64,000 bases of DNA from a virus: IMG/VR virus record IMGVR_UViG_3300026078_000019, positions 62,001 through 126,000 of that record; one strand, given 5' to 3'. A model generated the notes under the pieces. The model was not told the DNA's origin, ran no database searches, and saw only the letters and a program-made list of their open reading frames with translations. The stretch's first letter is position 1. Each line of letters begins with the position of its first letter. Positions 58,420 through 64,000 of the stretch are shown here, one piece after another. The position numbers were made by a program, and so were the translations under genes.

Positions 58420-58687
58420 GCATCTTCTCCACGGTGGGGGTAGCTTCGGTGTTCTGGAAGTGGATGCCTTCGGCCATCGCCTTGAGCCCGGCCAGCATGG
58501 CCTTCGCGGGCTCGTAGAGAGGTGACTCCTCTCCGATCTCCACCTCGTGTGTAGTCTGGGCGTGCACCATGTGGCTCTCGGGATCAGCGAAGAGGACACG
58601 GAACTTCACGACAGATCCCGTGCCGGTGCCCTTGACGCTGAACTCTGCGATGTTGATCGACGACCCACGAAAGCCTGAGTTCGCCAT
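58364..58687 (-). CDS. Small beta-rich protein of unknown function
   Basis: 107 residues from ATG 58687. Beta-type first half (INIAEFSVKGTGTGSVVKF), helical second half. It overlaps both neighbours (1 and 56 bases). No family recognised. Confidence 0.5.
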   Translation of the reverse strand: MANSGFRGSSINIAEFSVKGTGTGSVVKFRVLFADPESHMVHAQTTHEVEIGEESPLYEPAKAMLAGLKAMAEGIHFQNTEATPTVEKMRGIVEAASDSSEDPGRSG

Positions 58688-59061
58688 CACGCCTCCTTGA
58701 CGTAGTTCGCCTTGAGGTGCGCGCAGAGCATGGTGTGGGCAACGCTGATGTTGTCCTCGACGAAGTTCGTGCACTGGTCGAAGCAGATCTGCTGCGCCTT
58801 CGTGACCGACTCCGCGTTCTGGTCGCAGCTCAGCGTGACGCTGACGCGCACCTTCACGCTGCTGTAGCCGTACGGGCCACCCATTGCCTCGTCGACTCCA
58901 ACAGTGACGCGCGCGTTGCCGTCACCGAGGAGCGCCTTCATGTGATCGTTCTGCCTCATGATGTTCTTCACCTTTTTCGATGCGATCTGCTCGTTCACCT
59001 TCTCGATGAGGACACCGTCGGCGTCGAACAGCTCGACGGTGCCCTCCAGGATCAGGTCCAT
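58687..59061 (-). CDS. Protein of unknown function
   Basis: 124 residues from ATG 59061 with GGAGG upstream; the open frame beyond is antisense-like. A beta-rich core (SVKVRVSVTLSCDQN) is flanked by helices with three Cys near residues 81, 93 and 113. One-base overlaps with both neighbours show strict coupling. Confidence 0.5.
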   Translation of the reverse strand: MDLILEGTVELFDADGVLIEKVNEQIASKKVKNIMRQNDHMKALLGDGNARVTVGVDEAMGGPYGYSSVKVRVSVTLSCDQNAESVTKAQQICFDQCTNFVEDNISVAHTMLCAHLKANYVKEA

Positions 59062-59465
59062 CACGCCTCCTTCGGGCCGTAGATGGCTGGCGTGCCCTCC
59101 ATCACTACCTGAGACTGAACCTCGTCGGGAATCAGGCCGGCACCGATGGCCTTCTTCCACTCTTCGGCGATGATCTTGTACTCGATCCTCACCAGGCCTT
59201 CGGCGTTGGGCATCAGCTTCAAGAGCCGAGCAGCGTCGACTTCGACCTTGGGCACGGCCTTGAACTCGCCCCAGGTCTTACCGATCTCGGTGTGCGACTT
59301 CTTGTACTCCGTCTTCACCGCGGCGAGCGCATCGTTGTACGCGGCGACGAGGAGTGCACGCTCTTCGATCAGCTTCGCGTTCTCGTTGTTGAACGCCTCC
59401 AGTGCGGCCCGGGCGGCCTCGAACTTCGCCTTGGCGGCGATGGCTTGGATCGGGGGATTGCTCAT
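59061..59465 (-). CDS. Helical protein of unknown function
   Basis: 134 residues. The first 70 form a long charged helix (AKAKFEAARAALEAFNNENAK), then a short alpha/beta end. Possibly a coiled-coil scaffold or adaptor in the replication operon. No family recognised. Confidence 0.5.
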   Translation of the reverse strand: MSNPPIQAIAAKAKFEAARAALEAFNNENAKLIEERALLVAAYNDALAAVKTEYKKSHTEIGKTWGEFKAVPKVEVDAARLLKLMPNAEGLVRIEYKIIAEEWKKAIGAGLIPDEVQSQVVMEGTPAIYGPKEA

Positions 59466-59466
59466 C

Positions 59467-60141
59467 TCACTCGTCCTTCTTCAGAGTTTCGACATAGAGG
59501 CGGATACGCATGAACGCCTCGATCGTGGTGGTGATGGGACCGTGAGCCGCCTGGCTGGGGTTGGCGACGATCTGGGCAGGAGACAGGGTCGCCAGCACCG
59601 GGTAGGTGATGCTACGGGTACGGCCTGGCAGGCTGATCTCGAACAACTCGCCAGCAGCTTGGGCGATGGTGTTCTTCTTGTTGCGGTTCTTCGGGGGGAC
59701 GATCGACTTCCACGCCTCGTCACCCATGGTGATGATGACGCGGGGGTCGACGAGATAGATCGACTCCATCAACCGAGGCGAACACGTCTCGATCTCGGTC
59801 TTGTCGGGGTGGCGGTCTTGTTGTCGTTCGGGCGTATCGTCGGTCGCCGGCAACACGACGAAGGGCCGGCAGCCCACCAGCGCGGTGCGGAACACGTTCT
59901 TGGCTGGGTCGATGCCTGCCTGGGTCAGCATGTCTTCCACGAGCTGTCCCGGCTCTCCGCTGAGCAGGACCCCGTCGGAGAGGTCTTCACTGGTGGGAGC
60001 GTCGACGATCAGGAGGAAGTCAGACCTGAAGTGACCGGCGCCGAAGATCACGGGAGCGCCTCCGCGAAGTTGGGCGAGGCCGCACTTGGTGCAGCCTGCC
60101 CACTTGTCGCGAAGGACGCGCAGAGACTTTTGCGCGTCCAT
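59467..60141 (-). CDS. Uracil-DNA glycosylase, family 4/5 type
   Basis: 224 residues. CTKCGLAQL near residue 17, VIFGAGH, LIVDAPTSEDLSDGVLLSGEPGQL near residues 43-68 (the GE-x-P-G active-site region) and FRTALVGCRP are typical of iron-sulfur-type uracil-DNA glycosylases. Later PRVIITMGDEAWKSI and a final LATLSPAQ segment, where His is usual (HPA), complete the fold. It would remove uracil from DNA, or act as a related glycosylase. Confidence 0.75.
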   Translation of the reverse strand: MDAQKSLRVLRDKWAGCTKCGLAQLRGGAPVIFGAGHFRSDFLLIVDAPTSEDLSDGVLLSGEPGQLVEDMLTQAGIDPAKNVFRTALVGCRPFVVLPATDDTPERQQDRHPDKTEIETCSPRLMESIYLVDPRVIITMGDEAWKSIVPPKNRNKKNTIAQAAGELFEISLPGRTRSITYPVLATLSPAQIVANPSQAAHGPITTTIEAFMRIRLYVETLKKDE

Positions 60142-60147
60142 GGCTCC

Positions 60148-60627
60148 TCAGCGGATGATGCGCGGCGGGTCGTAGACGCGCAGGAACTCGTCGACGAAGA
60201 ACTTCGCCTGATCCGGCTCCATGTCGCTGATGCTGATCACGTACTGCACATCCGTGAGCCGAATGGCCGGCGTGAACATGATGTCGTACTTCGTCAGGAG
60301 CTGGATCTGCGCGCCGCCCCGAACTCCGATGATCTCGGGCGCTTCGTTCCCGACGAGGGGCTTGCCCTCCTTGTTGACCGGCCGGCCCGTGTCGTCGGTT
60401 CGGATCATCGGCTGGAAGGACAGGTTGCAGATGTACATCAGCGCCCCGTACATCGTCAGCGAGCGAACCTTGATCGTCTCCTCCGGGGTCTCGTCCTCGA
60501 TGATACCGACGAGACGGTGCTGGGCCGTCGCGACGAGATAGAGCCGCTTGAGCCAGTCGCGTGCGCCCTCGGGGACCTCCTGCGAGATGTCGTACGTGTT
60601 GTTCTTGGCCTTGATCTTCGTACCCAT
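60148..60627 (-). CDS. Protein of unknown function
   Basis: 159 residues. Mixed alpha/beta; helical N-terminus (GARDWLKRLYLVATAQHR), beta-rich middle (GAQIQLLTKYDIMFTPAIR). Between a glycosylase and a helicase gene with near-touching ends. No motif recognised. Confidence 0.55.
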   Translation of the reverse strand: MGTKIKAKNNTYDISQEVPEGARDWLKRLYLVATAQHRLVGIIEDETPEETIKVRSLTMYGALMYICNLSFQPMIRTDDTGRPVNKEGKPLVGNEAPEIIGVRGGAQIQLLTKYDIMFTPAIRLTDVQYVISISDMEPDQAKFFVDEFLRVYDPPRIIR

Positions 60628-60630
60628 GCT

Positions 60631-62040
60631 TCACACCTTCAGTATCTTGAACGCGATCTTACCGCCCTTTTCCAAGGGCCACTTGCTGAGCAGTAGCCGA
60701 AGCTTCCCGCACAGTCCTTTGAGTTCTTCGATGTACACGTCCTCGAAGAAGATCACAACAGGCTTCTTCTTTCCGCTGAAGCGGCGAAGGACGCGGCCCA
60801 TGGTCTGTTGGAGCACGCCCGCCTTCGCGAACGGCTCCACGATGAAGAGAGTGTCGAGGGCGGGCTTGTTCAGCGCCTGCTTGCCCAGCGTCATCACAGC
60901 GATGACCGGGTTGCACTCTCTGATACGCCGTCTGCGTTCCTTTCCGCGAACGGCCCCGTTCACCACTCCACTGCCGGGGAATCGACCGCCGAGGATCTCG
61001 GTCATCTCCTTGCTGTGTGTGAGGACGAGCACCTGGCGGTCTGTGGCGAGAGCGTTTCTGATCTCCTTCTCGATCCGGTCGGTCCGGTTGTCCTTGTTGG
61101 ATCGAGCGAAGTACCCGTAGGTCATGCCGTGGTGGAAGTCACCGCCCTTGCCGTGCGTCGCTTTGTAGCAGATCTTGTCGTCGAGGTTCAGCGTCGTCGG
61201 CAACTGACGGAACCACACATCTGGGATGAGATCTGGCGTGAGGTAGCTGTAGACGACGTTGCCGAGCGTCCACTGGAGCAGCGAGTCGAAGCCGTCCTCG
61301 CGCGTTGGCGTCGCCGTGAGCCCCCACCGTCGTCCATGGAAGGGAGTGAGTGCGTTGTTGAAGTACGGCGCGCCGATGATGTGCGCCTCATCCGGGATGA
61401 CGACCCCGAAGTGGCGAAGCATCTCGGGCGGCAAGCGATTCTCGTCCACGCGCTTCGCCAGGGTCGCAACCTGGGCGACGCAGATCGGCTTCCGCCAATC
61501 GAATCGCTTACCCTTTGCGGTTCGTCCGCCGAGGATCCCGACGTCATCGAGATCGATGTCGAGCCACTCGTCGATTTCTTCGAGCCACTGCTCGGCGAGG
61601 CTCTCGTCGTTCACCACGATGAGGATCGGTACGCGGAGTTGTGTGGCGGCGTGAAGCGCGACCACGGTCTTACCCGCGCCGCACTTCAAGCAAAGAATGC
61701 CATCCTGAGCTGCCAGTAGCCGCTGACAGCCGGTGCTCTGGTAGTTCGTGCCAGGCTCGCGCGCATCCATGATCGCGCGGCTCTTCACGTTGATCGTTGG
61801 GAACGAACGGATCCGCGCGTCGTAGAACGGGTACGGCATCGCTCGTAGGGCTTCATGCGACAGGAAGTTCCGCGGCACCCGGAAGTGATGCGGCTCTTCT
61901 CGCCACGCTTCGATCGGCCACTGATCACGGCCGATGTACGTGAAGGTCGACTCGATCTGAATCTTGCTGACGTGCGTGCGGGGCAGCCAGAGCCACGAGT
62001 CGAGATATCCGACACCAGGTTCGCGTTTGATCTGTTGCAT
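60631..62040 (-). CDS. SF2 DEAD/DEAH-box helicase (UvsW/RadD-like)
   Basis: 469 residues. Motif I LKCGAGKTVVALH near residue 117, motif II IPDEAHIIG near residue 217, motif III LTATPTRED, motif VI QTMGRVLRRF near residue 430. The N-terminal 100 residues resemble the DNA-binding start of phage UvsW-type helicases that rewind forks and process recombination intermediates. Starts at ATG 62040 just after a hairpin terminator; no CCTATMAGC element is visible. Confidence 0.85.
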   Translation of the reverse strand: MQQIKREPGVGYLDSWLWLPRTHVSKIQIESTFTYIGRDQWPIEAWREEPHHFRVPRNFLSHEALRAMPYPFYDARIRSFPTINVKSRAIMDAREPGTNYQSTGCQRLLAAQDGILCLKCGAGKTVVALHAATQLRVPILIVVNDESLAEQWLEEIDEWLDIDLDDVGILGGRTAKGKRFDWRKPICVAQVATLAKRVDENRLPPEMLRHFGVVIPDEAHIIGAPYFNNALTPFHGRRWGLTATPTREDGFDSLLQWTLGNVVYSYLTPDLIPDVWFRQLPTTLNLDDKICYKATHGKGGDFHHGMTYGYFARSNKDNRTDRIEKEIRNALATDRQVLVLTHSKEMTEILGGRFPGSGVVNGAVRGKERRRRIRECNPVIAVMTLGKQALNKPALDTLFIVEPFAKAGVLQQTMGRVLRRFSGKKKPVVIFFEDVYIEELKGLCGKLRLLLSKWPLEKGGKIAFKILKV

Positions 62041-62048
62041 AGTAGGGT

Positions 62049-62068
62049 GGGGCGGCCGAAGCCGCCCC
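62049..62068 (-). terminator. Hairpin terminator with cUUCGg loop
   Basis: On the minus strand, GGGGCGGC-TTCG-GCCGCCCC is a perfect 8-bp stem with a C(UUCG)G tetraloop, 7 bases after the stop at 62076 and 8 bases before ATG 62040. No T-run follows, so it may act as a pause or mRNA-end hairpin. Confidence 0.6.
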
Positions 62069-62075
62069 TAGGGGT

Positions 62076-62738
62076 TCACTTCCTTCGACCGAACATGTCG
62101 ATACTGCGGGCGAGGTCGAACGTCTGCCAGCCGAGGGCGCCGACGACGCCGTTCGCCATGTTGCGTGCCAGGCGAGCGAACGGATGCTCACCGGGCGCGG
62201 GCAGGAACGTCGGCGTGATGCCTCCGGTCATCACCGGAGACGGGCCGACGTACGCGCTCTGCATCGCGATCGGCCACTCCGGCGGTGGCTGCACCGGATA
62301 CGGAAGCGCCTGGTTCACCATGAAGGGGGTCGGCACGCCCTGCATCGGGCGCTGTTGTTGGTTCTGTTGTCCCGGTTGCACGACGTACGACTTCGGCATC
62401 GTCGCCGGCATCGGGCTCCATCGATCAGCTCGGATCATCTCGCTCAGGTTCGGGGTCGTCGCGAGAAGCTGACTTCCCATCGGACGCGGGGCATGCGTCT
62501 GGGATCCGTACGTCGGCAGGAATCGCTTCCCTTGCGCCGCCATCGTCTCGGTCTTGCACTCCGTAATCGAGGCGCACGGTTCGTAGAACTCGCTCTTGTA
62601 CCACCCGCCGTTGCACAGGTTGGCCGTGTTCGGGATGCCCTGCTGGCTCTTCCTGGGCTCCTCGTACTCCGCCCAGCTTCGACAGTTCTTGGGCTTGCCT
62701 GCGGGTCCGATCATCGTGTCGCCGGTCTGTGTCTGCAT
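62076..62738 (-). CDS. Pro/Gln-rich protein of unknown function
   Basis: 220 residues from ATG 62738, five bases after GGAGG. Cysteines lie in the N-terminal third (NCRSWAEYEE, NLCNGGW, PCASITEC). The middle is Pro/Gln/Met-rich and disordered (QPGQQNQQQRPMQGVP). The end is helical. Unknown role; composition recalls virion or scaffold-type proteins. Promoter element at 62753-62761. Confidence 0.55.
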   Translation of the reverse strand: MQTQTGDTMIGPAGKPKNCRSWAEYEEPRKSQQGIPNTANLCNGGWYKSEFYEPCASITECKTETMAAQGKRFLPTYGSQTHAPRPMGSQLLATTPNLSEMIRADRWSPMPATMPKSYVVQPGQQNQQQRPMQGVPTPFMVNQALPYPVQPPPEWPIAMQSAYVGPSPVMTGGITPTFLPAPGEHPFARLARNMANGVVGALGWQTFDLARSIDMFGRRK

Positions 62739-62752
62739 CAACACCTCCACCT

Positions 62753-62761
62753 GCTGATAGG
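62753..62761 (-). promoter_or_regulatory. CCTATCAGC promoter-like element
   Basis: Minus-strand CCTATCAGC ends 14 bases before ATG 62738 and is followed by GGTGGAGG. Divergent from a plus-strand leaderless promoter. Confidence 0.5.
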
Positions 62762-62767
62762 ATGGGT

Positions 62768-62803
62768 TTGACCAGTTTCCCCGCTACCGAGTACCCTTCT
62801 GGC
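62768..62803 (+). promoter_or_regulatory. Leaderless promoter: TTGACC, 18 nt, TACCCT, 6 nt, ATG
   Basis: TTGACC at 62768-62773 and TACCCT at 62792-62797 are 18 bases apart; ATG 62804 begins 6 bases after the -10 box, where transcription is expected to start. It is the clearest example with a -35 box. Confidence 0.65.
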
Positions 62804-64000
62804 ATGCGAATCGCAGGGATCGTTCTGGACCTGCACGACGACCCGAAGGGCCTCGTGCTGCGCAACAAGCTGGCTTCCTCGGGAGTGGACCTGCCGAAGA
62901 AGCTGGCGAGCTACCGTCCGCTCGACGAGGAGCAGCGTGATGCGCTCCCGGATCGTCTGTTCGCGCTCGTCGCGACGAGCGGTGACGAGACGGTGCGGAA
63001 GTTCGCGATGGACAGCGCGGAGAACCTCTCCCTCTCGCTGATCTATTTCGACGAGACCCATCGCCTGCTGCCGTACGAGACGCAGCAGAAGGTGGCGTGC
63101 AACCTCATCAACGGCTGCTCGTGGTACGAGGTGGATCCTCCCGAGGGTCTCGTCAAGATCGCGCTGAATCCGCTGAGCGCGCTCAACGTCGGGCTCGGCG
63201 TCATGGACATGGCGTCGAAGGCGCGAGAGGGTTCGATGCAGGGCCGTGCGAACATGGACGCGTTCCGTCAGGCGCAGGCTTCGGGTTCGAAGATCGCGGC
63301 CGGGCGTACCATCGACCTCAGCCTCGACGAAGATCAGGCGATGCAGAAGGGTGACGGCCCCGAGGCCGGGCACATCTTCGGGCCCCTCGGTCTCTTCTCG
63401 CAGCACGACGCGACGCACCGGAAGCTCGACGAGCAGCTCTCGAAGCGGGATCAGCTCGAACCGGTGGCGGGCGGGAACCCCGGCAAGGCCAAGGGCGTCG
63501 AGGTGTCGAAGAAGGCAGACCTCAACGGCACCGACATCATGCCGCAGTCGACGCTTCGCAGCGTCTCCACGCGCAACAACCCGTCGCGTCTGGGTCTTCC
63601 GCAGAAGACCTCGGCCGCCAAGATCGCCGAAGAGCTGATCCCGGTGGGCTGGCAGCACTGCGGCGACCTCTCGATCGCAGAGCCGCCGACGACGCGCAAG
63701 GTGGCGTCGCACACGAACTTCGCGTTGCCGCACGTCAATCGGTATCCGATCGACACCGAGCAGCAGGTCAAGACGGCGATGGCGTACTTCGACGAGCACG
63801 TCATGGACATCGCGCCGATCGAACGCCGGGTGTTCGCCTTCTCGGTCGGAGAACGCGCGCAGGAGCTGGGCGTGAAGACCGCCGGTCGTGTGCTCGATTA
63901 CCTCGGTGAGGGCTACGGTCCGTTCATCGAGGGCGAGCTGCACGCGCGCATCGCGGCGTACGAGGGCACGGGCCGGAGCGCCGGGTACGAGGTCCTTCTG
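62804..64000 (+). CDS. Large protein of unknown function, 3' truncated
   Basis: 399 codons are open from ATG 62804 to the window end. The first 110 residues are helical and compact (KFAMDSAENLSLSLIYFDE, YETQQKVACNLINGCSWYE); the next 100 are charged and less ordered; later segments are again globular (FALPHVNRYPIDTEQQ). No motif recognised. Its leaderless-type promoter is shared with structural genes, so a virion role is possible. Confidence 0.6.
   Translation, partial: MRIAGIVLDLHDDPKGLVLRNKLASSGVDLPKKLASYRPLDEEQRDALPDRLFALVATSGDETVRKFAMDSAENLSLSLIYFDETHRLLPYETQQKVACNLINGCSWYEVDPPEGLVKIALNPLSALNVGLGVMDMASKAREGSMQGRANMDAFRQAQASGSKIAAGRTIDLSLDEDQAMQKGDGPEAGHIFGPLGLFSQHDATHRKLDEQLSKRDQLEPVAGGNPGKAKGVEVSKKADLNGTDIMPQSTLRSVSTRNNPSRLGLPQKTSAAKIAEELIPVGWQHCGDLSIAEPPTTRKVASHTNFALPHVNRYPIDTEQQVKTAMAYFDEHVMDIAPIERRVFAFSVGERAQELGVKTAGRVLDYLGEGYGPFIEGELHARIAAYEGTGRSAGYEVLL

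Noticed and set aside
62738-63943. A 401-codon open frame on the minus strand
   Set aside because: It is the shadow of the plus-strand gene beginning at 62804, which has a natural protein sequence and a good promoter.

Overview
The window is a piece of a large, GC-rich (roughly 60% or more G+C by eye), tightly packed tailed-phage genome. Genes overlap at start/stop codons, run in strand-coherent blocks, and encode both a baseplate/tail-fibre set and a full replication-recombination set. Baseplate hub, gp25-like and gpJ-like proteins point to a contractile-tail (myovirus-like) phage; no sheath, capsid, portal or terminase gene lies in this window. The host cannot be named. Two hints point to a lineage rich in leaderless mRNA, such as Actinomycetota or Deinococcota: many plus-strand genes start exactly 6 nt after a TAnnnT box, and one gene (16929-17669) resembles a family I recall from Streptomyces.

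Layout. 1-4309 (+): the end of a fibre-like gene and small genes, including a ribbon-helix-helix protein under a palindromic promoter. 4344-9085 (-): small early-type genes, several zinc-binding proteins and a dNMP kinase; two genes here look frameshifted. 9146-12921 (+): a 1188-residue Met/Gly-rich virion protein. 12899-15177 (-): nucleotidyltransferase-like, DNA-binding, alpha-CTD-like and HNH proteins. 15237-16442 (+): a structural gene. 16443-16928: an RNA region holding two tRNA-like genes whose halves are in permuted order, plus a structured RNA. 16929-18253 (-): two genes of unknown function. 18327-25815 (+): baseplate hub, a small operon with a sigma factor and an acyl-carrier-protein-like protein, then structural genes. 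26099-26749 (-): a single gene. 26832-45417 (+): baseplate and fibre genes, an endonuclease VII-like insertion, then membrane proteins that may form a lysis cassette. 45456-62738 (-): CheY-like receiver, nucleases, RecA-like recombinase, DNA polymerase A, a zinc-rich probable ssDNA-binding protein, primase, DnaB-like helicase, uracil-DNA glycosylase and SF2 helicase. 62804-64000 (+): the start of another large gene.

Expression appears to use two start-site classes. Most minus-strand operons, plus the sigma-factor operon, carry a CCTAT(A/C)AGC-like element 14-45 nt before a Shine-Dalgarno-led start. Many structural-gene starts have a TAnnnT box exactly 6 nt upstream and no Shine-Dalgarno, as expected for leaderless transcripts. 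The phage sigma factor is a natural candidate for switching between the classes, but that is inference.

The strongest candidates for something new are the two permuted tRNA genes (16518-16797), the leaderless late-gene architecture, the acyl-carrier-like protein whose tail copies a DNA polymerase A motif, and a RecA-like protein with changed Walker A and Walker B residues.
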